Notes: generated by a model not told the origin, from the letters alone. A stretch of DNA of 5,203 nt from Belnapia sp. (GCA_028291445.1 JAQGIA010000458.1:1-5203); one strand, 5' to 3'; counted from the first letter of the stretch, positions 1 to 5,101 are shown. A program made the numbers and translations.

Positions 1-374
1 TCGACGATCTAGCCGGGGTGGCGGGCGGCGCCTTCTCGGCCCTGGCCGGGGTGCGGGGCGAAGTGGAAGCGGCGGTGCGCAGCCAGGTCGACCAGATGGT
101 GCAGCGACTGGAGCTGGTGAAGCGCGAGGATCTGGACGCCGCGATGGAGTTGGCGCGCCGGGCGCGCGAGGCGCAAGAGGCACTTGAGACCCGGGTCGCG
201 GCGCTGGAGGCGAAGCTGGCGGCGTCCCCGGCTGCGCCTGAGCCGGCCATGCCGGTGGCGCCTACGCCGGGGGCCATTCCCGAATCCGCGCTCGACCCGC
301 TGGCCTCCTCCGCCGCGACCGAGGCGGCGGTGCATCCGGCAGCGACCGGCGGAACCACGCCGGCCTCGCCCTGA
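1..374 (+). CDS. ubiK: UbiK-like accessory factor (BMFP/YqiC family), 5' end outside the window
   Basis: The frame is open from base 3 and reads DDLAGVAGGAFSALAGVRGE before the first GTG at 18, which matches the conserved start of UbiK/BMFP proteins. The gene therefore begins left of the window and the GTG at 18 is internal. The in-window part is 123 residues. A coiled-coil segment follows (VDQMVQRLELVKREDLDAA, then ARRAREAQEALETRVAALEA), carrying the family's 'LVxREDxDA' and 'LExRVAALEAKL' signatures. UbiK proteins are small trimeric coiled coils that bind lipid and assist the aerobic ubiquinone-biosynthesis complex (with UbiJ in E. coli). After the coiled coil comes an Ala/Pro-rich tail of about 45 residues, longer than the usual UbiK of roughly 80-100 residues and probably disordered. 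Family assignment is good; the role in this organism is inferred. Confidence 0.82.
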   Translation, partial: DDLAGVAGGAFSALAGVRGEVEAAVRSQVDQMVQRLELVKREDLDAAMELARRAREAQEALETRVAALEAKLAASPAAPEPAMPVAPTPGAIPESALDPLASSAATEAAVHPAATGGTTPASP

Positions 375-389
375 AAGGCTTCGGCGGGG

Positions 390-403
390 CTGCCGGCCGG
401 CAG
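390..403. repeat. 14-bp perfect palindrome just after ubiK
   Basis: CTGCCGGCCGGCAG is its own reverse complement and lies 16 bases after the ubiK stop. As RNA it could form only a short stem with an unpaired tip cut out of the palindrome, and no T run follows, so it is not a standard Rho-independent terminator. It might pause RNA polymerase, or be chance in a GC-rich spacer. Confidence 0.3.
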
Positions 404-405
404 GC

Positions 406-435
406 TTGCGGCGGCGTTTCGCACCTGCGTAGAGT
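406..435 (+). promoter_or_regulatory. Possible weak sigma70-type promoter for the ybjN-like gene
   Basis: TTGCGG (406-411) and TAGAGT (430-435) are separated by 18 bases and lie in the 155-base spacer between ubiK and the ybjN-like gene. The -35 keeps TTG and the -10 matches four of six consensus positions, including the first T, second A and last T. Transcription would start near 442 and leave a leader of about 88 bases. This is plausible but weak; no other part of the spacer looks better. Confidence 0.25.
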
Positions 436-516
436 CTAGCCCTGGTGGTTCCAGCCTCCGATTCACCCTAGATATCGGGCCGGATAGCGGCGGGCCGGGG
501 ACCACCATGGACCGAT

Positions 517-529
517 GAGGAGGTGCGCA
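517..529 (+). promoter_or_regulatory. Strong ribosome binding site that decides the ybjN start
   Basis: AGGAGG at 518-523 sits 6 bases before the ATG at 530, close to ideal spacing. An in-frame ATG at 515 lies directly in front of this motif and has no comparable site of its own, so 530 is the likely start and the five extra residues (MRRCA) are probably untranslated. Confidence 0.8.
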
Positions 530-1033
530 ATGTCTGGCCTGCTGGCCCTCGAGCGCGAACATGCGCACAACCCCCTCGATGTCCTGGAACAGATCGTTGC
601 CGCCAACGAGTGGACCTTCGAGCGCCGCTCGGATGGTGAGATGGCGGCCGAGGCACCGGGCAAATGGTGCGACTACGGGCTTTATTTTTCCTGGTCGCCT
701 GAGATCAGCGCCATGCATTTCTCCTGCGCCTTCGACCTGAAGGTGCCGCCCGAGGGCCGCGCCAAGCTGTTCGAATTGCTGGCCCTGGCGAACGAGAAGC
801 TGTGGATCGGCCATTTCGGCCTGGAATCCGCAGAGGGCGTGCCGGTTTTCCGCCATTCCATCCTCCTGCGTGGCGCTCCCGGCGCCAGCGCCGAGAGCCT
901 GGAGGACATGGTCGACATCGCGCTCACCGAATGCGAGCGCTTCTTCCCAGCCTTCCAATTCGTGCTCTGGGGCGGCAAGCCGCCGGCGGATGCCCTGCAG
1001 GCAGCCATGCTGGACTGCGTCGGCGAGGCCTGA
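530..1033 (+). CDS. YbjN domain-containing protein
   Basis: The product is 167 residues when started at the ATG at 530, chosen for the AGGAGG six bases upstream; the ATG at 515 would add only MRRCA. The protein is a typical soluble YbjN-fold protein of alphaproteobacteria: an N-terminal helix (NPLDVLEQIVAANEW, 14-28), beta strands rich in aromatic residues (CDYGLYFSWSPEISAMHFSC, 47-66), a helix (RAKLFELLALANEKLWIG, 77-94), and a C-terminal block AFQFVLWGGKPPADALQAAM (141-160) ending in VGEA, which I recognise as highly conserved in this group. There is no signal peptide or membrane segment. The YbjN superfamily resembles type III secretion chaperones in fold and is often called a sensory transduction regulator, but the biochemical role is unknown. 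It lies 36-45 bases before proC, so the two are probably co-transcribed. Family call is firm; function is open. Confidence 0.85.
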   Translation: MSGLLALEREHAHNPLDVLEQIVAANEWTFERRSDGEMAAEAPGKWCDYGLYFSWSPEISAMHFSCAFDLKVPPEGRAKLFELLALANEKLWIGHFGLESAEGVPVFRHSILLRGAPGASAESLEDMVDIALTECERFFPAFQFVLWGGKPPADALQAAMLDCVGEA

Positions 1034-1065
1034 CAGCCTGCCCCCGACACGGGGAGACGAAGCCG

Positions 1066-1086
1066 ATGGGTGACCCAAATGGGTGA
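1066..1086 (+). other. Six-codon mini-ORF overlapping the proC start
   Basis: An ATG at 1066 has the best-spaced purine-rich site in the spacer (GGGGAG at 1051-1056, 9 bases away). It reads MGDPNG and stops with TGA at 1084-1086, overlapping the in-frame proC ATG at 1079 in another frame. The octamer ATGGGTGA occurs at 1066-1073 and again at 1079-1086. This could be a small leader that couples ribosomes into proC, or a chance by-product of the short repeat. Nothing shows that it is translated. Confidence 0.25.
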
Positions 1087-1894
1087 TGATGCATTGCCTC
1101 CGCTGCTGCTGGTCGGCTGCGGGAAGATGGGCGGAGCCATGCTGTCCGGCTGGCTGGAGAATGGCCTTTCCGGCGCCGTGGTGGTCGAGCCCTATGCCGC
1201 GGCGGCCGCAAGCTTCGCCGGGCGGGTGACCCTGGTGGCCGATCCCGCCGCTATCCCCGCCGGCTTCCGCCCCGGTGCCGTGGTCCTTGCCATCAAGCCG
1301 CAGGAAGCGGCCGCCACCCTGCCGGCCTTCGCCCGTTTCGCCGGGCCGGAGACGCTGTTCGTCTCCATCATGGCCGGACGCAACACCACCGGGATCCGGT
1401 CCCTGCTGGGCGAGGGCGCCGCCGTGGTGCGGGCCATGCCCAATACCCCGGCCGCGGTGCGCCAGGGTTTCACCGTCGCCTTTCCCGGCCCCGGCGTGAC
1501 GGCGGCGCAGCGAGGGCTGGCGGACAGGCTGCTTAGCGCGGTGGGCGAGGTGGCCTGGGTCGAGGAGGAGGCGCTGATCGACCCGGTCACCGCCGTTTCG
1601 GGCGGCGGCCCCGCCTATGTCTTCCTGCTGGCGGAAGTCATGGAGGCGGCGGCGATCGAGCAGGGCCTGCCGGCCGATCTGGCCCGCCGCATGGCGCGCG
1701 CCACCGTCGCCGGTTCCGGCGCCCTGCTGGGGGCCAGCCAGGATGATGCGGCGACGCTGCGGCGCGCGGTGACCAGCCCGAAGGGCACCACCGAACGCGC
1801 CCTGGCGGTGCTGATGGAAACCACGGCCTGGCCGGCGCTGATGTCGCGCGCCATCGCCGCCGCCACCGAGCGGTCCCGCGAACTCGGCGGCTGA
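1070..1894 (+). CDS. proC: Pyrroline-5-carboxylate reductase (ProC)
   Basis: This enzyme catalyses NAD(P)H-dependent reduction of 1-pyrroline-5-carboxylate to L-proline, the last step of proline biosynthesis, in the cytoplasm. At 274 residues it has normal family length. Motifs visible: the Rossmann glycine motif VGCGKMGGAM (15-24), AIKPQ (74-78), the conserved RAMPNTPAAVRQG (121-133), DPVTAVSGGGPAYVF (171-185), and the C-terminal P5CR signature within LRRAVTSPKGTTERALAVLM (230-249), which carries the substrate-loop Ser/Thr residues. The start is uncertain. GTG at 1070 gives MTQMGDD but lies 13 bases after GGGGAG; ATG at 1079 removes three residues and has GGGTGA five bases upstream. Both leave the Rossmann fold intact. 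It follows the ybjN-like gene closely and precedes a regulator-like gene by 42 bases. Confidence 0.95.
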   Translation: MTQMGDDALPPLLLVGCGKMGGAMLSGWLENGLSGAVVVEPYAAAAASFAGRVTLVADPAAIPAGFRPGAVVLAIKPQEAAATLPAFARFAGPETLFVSIMAGRNTTGIRSLLGEGAAVVRAMPNTPAAVRQGFTVAFPGPGVTAAQRGLADRLLSAVGEVAWVEEEALIDPVTAVSGGGPAYVFLLAEVMEAAAIEQGLPADLARRMARATVAGSGALLGASQDDAATLRRAVTSPKGTTERALAVLMETTAWPALMSRAIAAATERSRELGG

Positions 1895-1936
1895 AGCCTC
1901 TTTCATCGGGCGTGGCGATGCCCACACTCTAGCGCC

Positions 1937-2539
1937 ATGAACGAGACGCATGAAATCGACCGCCGGCTGGTCGCCGGCCTGTGGCAGGTGGTGGCGGCGC
2001 ATGGCTGGCCGGGCCTCAGCATGCGGCGGGTGGCCGAAGCTTCCGGCATTCCTGCCGCCGAAATCCGCCGGCGCTGCCCCAGCCCCTGTGCGTTGCTGGA
2101 CTTGCACGGCAAAGTGATGGACCAGGCGGTGCTGGACGGCACCGTCCCGGGCGCGCCGGTCGATACCAACACGCCGCGCGACCGGGTCTTCGACGTGCTG
2201 ATGCGGCGGGTGGATGCGATGCAGGCGCATCGCGCCGGCATTCTCCGGCTGTTCGAGGATCTGCGCCAGGACCCGCTGCTCGGGCTGGTGCTGCTGGCCA
2301 GCCTGCCGCGCTCGATGGCCTGGATGCTGGAGGCGGCCGGCCTTGGCGCCGGTGGATTGGCCGGCTTTGCCCGGGCGCAGGGGCTGGCGGCGGTCTGGCT
2401 GGCGACCATCCGCGCCTGGAAGGAGGATGATACGGTCGACCTCGGCCCGACCATGGCGGCGCTGGACAAGGCGTTGGACCGGGCCGGACAGGTGGCGCGG
2501 AGCCTGCGGCTGGATCCGCAGGAAGGGTCCAGCGCCTAA
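1937..2539 (+). CDS. TetR-like / COQ9-like protein
   Basis: This 200-residue helical protein has an N-terminal TetR-type helix-turn-helix region (GWPGLSMRRVAEASGIPAAE, 23-42). The usual TetR 'tlYxhFxsKexLl' recognition segment is replaced by IRRRCPSPCALLDLHGKVM (43-61), closer to the 'CPxGxxxL' form of COQ9 proteins. The rest reads RDRVFDVLMRRVDAMQAHRAGI (81-102), then SMAWMLEAAG (126-135) and WKEDDTVDLGPTMAALDKAL (161-180), patterns I associate with alphaproteobacterial proteins annotated either TetR family or COQ9. TetR proteins are DNA-binding regulators with a ligand pocket; COQ9 uses the same fold to bind lipid and assist ubiquinone synthesis. UbiK at the left edge and the phasin gene next door fit the two options respectively. 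There is no clear Shine-Dalgarno before ATG 1937; later starts would remove the first helix. Which role is correct cannot be settled from the sequence. Confidence 0.72.
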   Translation: MNETHEIDRRLVAGLWQVVAAHGWPGLSMRRVAEASGIPAAEIRRRCPSPCALLDLHGKVMDQAVLDGTVPGAPVDTNTPRDRVFDVLMRRVDAMQAHRAGILRLFEDLRQDPLLGLVLLASLPRSMAWMLEAAGLGAGGLAGFARAQGLAAVWLATIRAWKEDDTVDLGPTMAALDKALDRAGQVARSLRLDPQEGSSA

Positions 2540-2561
2540 TTGTTGCAGCGCAGCATTGGCT

Positions 2562-2590
2562 TTGACCGGCTGACCGTGCCGGGTTAGCCT
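2562..2590 (+). promoter_or_regulatory. Sigma70-type promoter for the phasin gene
   Basis: TTGACC (2562-2567) and TAGCCT (2585-2590) are separated by exactly 17 bases, a good match to the housekeeping promoter pattern of alphaproteobacteria (TTGAC plus a -10 keeping T, A and final T). Transcription would begin around 2597, giving a leader of about 28 bases before the phasin ATG at 2625. The element lies in the 85-base gap after the TetR/COQ9-like gene, so the phasin can be expressed separately from proC and its neighbours. Confidence 0.55.
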
Positions 2591-2600
2591 GCATCGTCAA

Positions 2601-2618
2601 ATGGCAAACGGGGCGTAG
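2601..2618 (+). other. Five-codon ORF at the 5' end of the phasin leader
   Basis: ATG at 2601 reads MANGA and stops with TAG at 2616-2618, seven bases before the phasin ATG. It would start about four bases from the predicted transcript end, so it could only be translated as a near-leaderless ORF. It may equally be chance. Confidence 0.12.
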
Positions 2619-2624
2619 AAAACC

Positions 2625-3056
2625 ATGTCAGATCCCAGCGGCTTCAAACCGGAAACCGATATCATGCGCATGCTGGCGGATTTCCGCCTGCCGGGCATGC
2701 CGGATATGGAGGCCCTGGCCTCCGCCCAGCGTCGCAACCTCGAGGCGCTCTCGGCTGCCAACCGCGTCGCCCTCGAAGGTGCCCAGGCCGTGGCGCGCCG
2801 GCACATGGAAATCCTACAGTCGGCCATGTCGGAAATGACCGATGTGATGAAGGCCATGTCCTCCCAGGACACGCCGCAGGCCAAGGCCGCCCGCCAGGCC
2901 GAACTGCTGAAGGGCGCCTATGAGAAGGCGGTCGGCAACATGCGCGAGGTCGCCGACCTGATCCAGAAGTCCAATACCGAGGCCCTCGGCCTGCTCAACC
3001 GCCGCTTCACCGAGGCGATGGACGAGGTGAAGGGCCTGGTTTCCAAGCAGGGCTGA
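2625..3056 (+). CDS. Phasin family protein (polyhydroxyalkanoate granule surface protein)
   Basis: The product is 143 residues, almost entirely amphipathic helix, with no signal peptide or membrane segment. It fits the phasin family that coats polyhydroxybutyrate granules and controls their size and number. Visible family features: an N-terminal FRLPGMPDMEALASAQRRNL (20-39), the 'NxxAL..ANxxALEGAQAVARRHMEI' type helix (38-63), a Thr/Pro break (SSQDTPQAKAARQAELLKG, 79-97), and a C-terminal helix with YEKAVGNMREVADLIQKSN (99-117) ending in LNRRFTEAMDEVKGLV. The start is ATG 2625; upstream only a weak GGGG (2610-2613) could serve as ribosome binding site. A good promoter lies 35 bases upstream. 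The TetR/COQ9-like gene before it could regulate it, but no operator-like repeat is evident. It ends 17 bases before the convergent flagellar gene. Family call is firm by pattern. Confidence 0.88.
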   Translation: MSDPSGFKPETDIMRMLADFRLPGMPDMEALASAQRRNLEALSAANRVALEGAQAVARRHMEILQSAMSEMTDVMKAMSSQDTPQAKAARQAELLKGAYEKAVGNMREVADLIQKSNTEALGLLNRRFTEAMDEVKGLVSKQG

Positions 3057-3063
3057 GACTGCC

Positions 3064-3089
3064 GGCGGCGCGCTCAGGCGCGCGTCGCC
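3064..3089. terminator. Hairpin at the convergent phasin / flagellar operon junction
   Basis: GGCGGCGCGC (3064-3073) pairs with GCGCGTCGCC (3080-3089) in a 10-bp stem with one G-T wobble and a 6-base loop. It starts 8 bases after the phasin stop and covers the stop and last codons of the - strand gene ending at 3074. No T run follows on either strand, so it is at most an atypical bidirectional terminator or a 3'-end stabiliser. Confidence 0.4.
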
Positions 3090-3475
3090 ATCGCCAGGGC
3101 GGGCGGCTGCCGCCCACCGAGCGGCCGGCCCGCGGCGCCATAGGCGCTGCCCCCTTGCCGTGGCAGTGCCGCCCCGGCGATCGTCTCGATCACCCGCGAC
3201 TGGATCGAGATGGCGCGTTCCAGCAGGCGGCGGTTGTCCTCGGTCAGTTGTTGCAGCCTGTCGGTCAGGTCGGCCGCCCGCTGCCGATACGGGCTTTCGA
3301 CCCGGATGCCGAGCTTGCGCATCGTCGCGAAGGCCGCGGCGAAGGCATCGGCCGCCTGCATCTTGGCGGTCGCCAGCCCGGCGGCACAGGGCAGATCCAG
3401 CGCGGCGAGCGCGCCATTCTCCGCCAGCAGGGCATCCGTCAGGCGTTGGCCGGCGGTCAGCAGCGACTCCATCAT
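3074..3475 (-). CDS. FlgN/FlbY-like flagellar protein
   Basis: This 133-residue soluble helical protein is the last gene of the flagellar operon. Visible features: LLAENGALAALDL (16-28), a long helix or coiled coil around QRAADLTDRLQQLTEDNRRL (65-84) continuing LLERAISIQSRVIETIA (84-100), and a tail SAYGAAGRPLGG...ALAMATRA. The 'ENxxLxxxD' start, 'EDNRRLLERAI..QxRVIE' core and 'YGAxGRP...NxRA'-type tail recall FlgN-like proteins of alphaproteobacteria, equivalent in position to Caulobacter flbY. FlgN proteins are export chaperones for hook-associated proteins; that role is not demonstrated here. Its ATG (3475) overlaps the flgJ stop as ATGA, indicating translational coupling, and AGGGAA lies eight bases upstream. 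A second ATG follows immediately (MM). Family call is moderate. Confidence 0.65.
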   Translation of the reverse strand: MMESLLTAGQRLTDALLAENGALAALDLPCAAGLATAKMQAADAFAAAFATMRKLGIRVESPYRQRAADLTDRLQQLTEDNRRLLERAISIQSRVIETIAGAALPRQGGSAYGAAGRPLGGRQPPALAMATRA

Positions 3476-3801
3476 GGGCTCGGTTCCCTGTTCTCGGCGC
3501 CGGCGGCCTGCCAGCGCAGCATTTCACGCAAAACCACATCCCCGATCCCGAGGCTCCGCCCCGCCGCGGTTGCGGCCTTGGCCATGGCGTCGATCAGCAT
3601 GGGCTGCCATTGGGCTTCCGCCATGCCGCCGCCGAAGCTGGACTTGCCCGGCTGCAGGGTGGCGAACATCGGCTGGAGCAACTGGCCCATCGCCTGGGCC
3701 TCGAAGGCCTGGGCGGTGCGCCGCAGCGCGGCCGGGGTTGCCGAAAGCCGGGCTGCCGCAAGCGGGACGTTGACTGGTGGGGCGGCGCCGATGGCGGCCA
3801 T
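3472..3801 (-). CDS. flgJ: FlgJ-type rod-binding protein (rod-binding domain only; CheL-like)
   Basis: This 109-residue protein matches the N-terminal rod-binding domain of FlgJ: LRRTAQAFEAQAMGQLLQPM (26-45), then the Gly-rich FGGGMAEAQWQPMLIDAMAK (56-75) and GRSLGIGDVVLREMLR (81-96). FlgJ acts in the periplasm in assembly of the flagellar rod. The C-terminal peptidoglycan hydrolase domain of enterobacterial FlgJ is absent, which is normal for alphaproteobacteria, where this short form is often called CheL or rod-binding protein. The start is ATG 3801, which overlaps the flgI stop by one base (TGATG) and has GGAG (3813-3810) eight bases upstream. The same frame stays open to 5103 but that extension is antisense-like shadow of flgI and not coding. 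No Sec signal peptide is seen, consistent with export by the flagellar apparatus. Confidence 0.88.
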   Translation of the reverse strand: MAAIGAAPPVNVPLAAARLSATPAALRRTAQAFEAQAMGQLLQPMFATLQPGKSSFGGGMAEAQWQPMLIDAMAKAATAAGRSLGIGDVVLREMLRWQAAGAENREPSP

Positions 3802-4994
3802 CAACGCAGCTCCATCTCGGCCTGGAGCGCGCCGGCGGCCTTGACCGATTGCAGGATGGCGATCAGGTCGCGGGGACCGACCCCCAGCGCATTCAGCCCC
3901 CGTACCAGCTCCTGCAGGGAGACCCCGCCGTTGAGGACGCCGACCCGGCGCTCCGCCTGGTCGTCCACCTCGATCGCGGTGCGCGGCACCACCTGGGTCT
4001 CGCCCTGGCCGAAGGCATTGGGCTGGCTGACCTGCGGCGTCTCGGTGATGCGGATGGTCAGGTTGCCCTGGGCGATGGCCACGGTGGAGACCCGCACATT
4101 GGCGCCCATGACGATGGTGCCGGAGGCTTCCTCGATGACCACGCGGGCCACCTGGTCCGGCTCGACCCGCAATTGCTCGATCTCGGCGAGGAAGCCGACC
4201 GGGTCGCGCCCGCCCATGGCGAGCACCACGGTGCGGGGATCGGTCGCGGTGGCGGCGCTGCTGCCGGTGCCGCGATTGATGGCGACGGCAAGCCGCCTTG
4301 CCGTGGTCAGGTCCGGGTTGCGCAGCGAGAGGCGGATGATGGCGCGGCCGGTCAGCGCATAGGGCACCTCGCGCTCGACGATGGCGCCGCTGGCGATGCG
4401 GGCGCTGGTCGGCACGCCGCGCTGCACGCTGGCCCCGGCGCCCCTGGCAGCGACCGCGCTGGTGGCGACGGCGCCCTGGGCGACCGCATAGACCTCGCCA
4501 TCGGCGCCGAGCAGCGGCGTCACCAGCAGGATGCCGCCCTGGAGGTTGGTGGCATCGCCCAGTGCCGAGACGGCGATGTCGATCCGGCTGCCGGGGCGGG
4601 AGAAGGCGGGCAGGTTGGCGGTGACCATGACCGCCGCGACGTTGCGGGTATCGAGCCGCGCCTCGTTGTCCCGGGTATTGACGCCGAGGCGTTCCAGCAT
4701 GCCGATCAGCGATTGCCGGGTGAAGATGGCGGTCCGCAGCCGGTCCCCGGTGCCGGCCAGGCCGACCACCAGCCCGTAGCCGACCAATTGATTGTCCCGG
4801 ACGCCCTCGACATCGGCGATGTCCTTGATCCGCACGGATTGCGCCGCGGCCGGTCGGGCGAAGGCGCCGAGGCCAGCGGTCGCCATCAGGCCAGTGGTTG
4901 TCATCAGGACGGTCGCCATCAGGGCGGTCAGCAGCAGGCCGAAGGCCCTGGTCGACCAGGCGGTCTTCGCTCTTGCGAAAGCAATTTTGCCCAC
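3801..4994 (-). CDS. flgI: Flagellar P-ring protein FlgI
   Basis: FlgI forms the P ring around the flagellar rod in the peptidoglycan layer after Sec export. With the GTG at 4994 the product is 397 residues. The mature part begins with the family block QSVRIKDIADVEGVRDNQLV followed by GYGLVVGLAGTGD. Other family blocks are LERLGVN, NVAAVMVTANLPAF, GSRIDIAVSALGDATNLQGG, LLVTPLLGADGEVYAVAQG, and the C-terminal LQELVRGLNALGVGPRDLIA with ILQSVKAAGALQAE. The signal peptide (about 1-51) has an Arg/Lys-rich start, a hydrophobic stretch and ARPAAA before Gln. I chose GTG 4994 because a sigma54 promoter puts the transcript start near 5015, so the TTG at 5030 would not be transcribed, and GGGG lies 6 bases before 4994. 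ATG 4919 is a less likely alternative that loses the basic residues. It leads the flgI-flgJ-flgN operon. Confidence 0.95.
   Translation of the reverse strand: MGKIAFARAKTAWSTRAFGLLLTALMATVLMTTTGLMATAGLGAFARPAAAQSVRIKDIADVEGVRDNQLVGYGLVVGLAGTGDRLRTAIFTRQSLIGMLERLGVNTRDNEARLDTRNVAAVMVTANLPAFSRPGSRIDIAVSALGDATNLQGGILLVTPLLGADGEVYAVAQGAVATSAVAARGAGASVQRGVPTSARIASGAIVEREVPYALTGRAIIRLSLRNPDLTTARRLAVAINRGTGSSAATATDPRTVVLAMGGRDPVGFLAEIEQLRVEPDQVARVVIEEASGTIVMGANVRVSTVAIAQGNLTIRITETPQVSQPNAFGQGETQVVPRTAIEVDDQAERRVGVLNGGVSLQELVRGLNALGVGPRDLIAILQSVKAAGALQAEMELR
4877..4923. repeat. Short direct repeats inside the FlgI signal-peptide coding region
   Basis: The 14-mer CGGTCGCCATCAGG occurs at 4877-4890 and exactly again at 4910-4923, 33 bases (11 codons) apart, with a shorter copy CATCAGG at 4902-4908 between them. 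On the coding strand this gives LMATVLMTTTGLMAT, a three-times repeated Leu-Met-(Ala/Thr)-Thr unit that lengthens the hydrophobic core of the signal peptide. The phase keeps the reading frame. Confidence 0.6.
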
Positions 4995-5000
4995 CTTGCA

Positions 5001-5004
5001 CCCC
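5001..5004 (-). promoter_or_regulatory. Ribosome binding site supporting the flgI GTG start
   Basis: On the - strand GGGG (5004-5001, within TGACGGGG) lies 6 bases before the GTG at 4994-4992. It is the only purine-rich site well spaced to an in-frame start between the predicted transcription start and the signal peptide. Confidence 0.45.
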
Positions 5005-5025
5005 GTCACGCCGACGCGGTGGTTC

Positions 5026-5041
5026 AGCAATGGCCATGCCA
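5026..5041 (-). promoter_or_regulatory. Sigma54 (RpoN) -24/-12 promoter for flgI
   Basis: The - strand reads TGGCATGGCCATTGCT, matching the RpoN consensus TGGCACG-N4-TTGC(A/T) at every defined base except one (T for C in the -24 box). The invariant GG (5040-5039) and GC (5028-5027) have the required 10-base gap. Taking the C at 5027 as -12, transcription starts near 5015, 21 bases before the GTG at 4994. RpoN control of hook-basal-body genes is established in Caulobacter and other bacteria, and needs an ATP-dependent activator (FlbD in Caulobacter). Confidence 0.75.
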
Positions 5042-5059
5042 GGCTGGACCAGCGCCAAG

Positions 5060-5076
5060 CCGGCAGAGACTGCCGG
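5060..5076. promoter_or_regulatory. Perfect inverted repeat in the divergent flagellar control region (possible activator site)
   Basis: CCGGCAG-AGA-CTGCCGG is a 7-bp perfect inverted repeat with a 3-base centre. Its centre is about 53 bases upstream of the predicted flgI transcript start and 34 bases before the ATG at 5102. The CCGGCA...TGCCGG form is, from memory, like the ftr elements bound by FlbD in Caulobacter. It might bind a sigma54 activator that also affects the divergent gene, or form a 5'-leader hairpin in that gene's RNA. Confidence 0.45.
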
Positions 5077-5101
5077 GAGACCGCCAGGATGGAGGCAGAT
5101 C

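Noticed and set aside
18..20. GTG 18 as start of the UbiK-like gene
   Set aside because: The family's conserved DDLA-type start is already visible upstream in the same open frame, so the gene begins before the window.
515..517. ATG 515 as start of the ybjN-like gene
   Set aside because: It precedes the AGGAGG that is ideally spaced for ATG 530, and the extra MRRCA is encoded by the Shine-Dalgarno itself.
1901..1925. Terminator between proC and the TetR/COQ9-like gene
   Set aside because: Only a 4-bp GGGC/GCCC stem can be drawn and there is no T run; weaker than chance pairings expected at this GC content.
2814..3539. 241-residue - strand reading frame across the phasin/flgN junction
   Set aside because: It overlaps the phasin antisense and flgN out of frame, with no family resemblance. 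The frame at 3074-3475 has the FlgN-like motifs and couples to flgJ.
3160..4362. 400-residue + strand reading frame opposite flgI, flgJ and flgN
   Set aside because: Low-complexity Arg/Pro/Ala-rich translation typical of antisense frames in very GC-rich genes; no motif, and the opposite strand has three recognisable overlapping genes.
5028..5030. TTG 5030 as flgI start
   Set aside because: It lies within the -12 box of the sigma54 promoter and upstream of the predicted transcript start, and has no ribosome binding site.
5045..5060. Second sigma54 promoter on the + strand for the edge gene
   Set aside because: TGG at 5045 and GC at 5059-5060 are 11 bases apart instead of 10, and the -24 box is poor.
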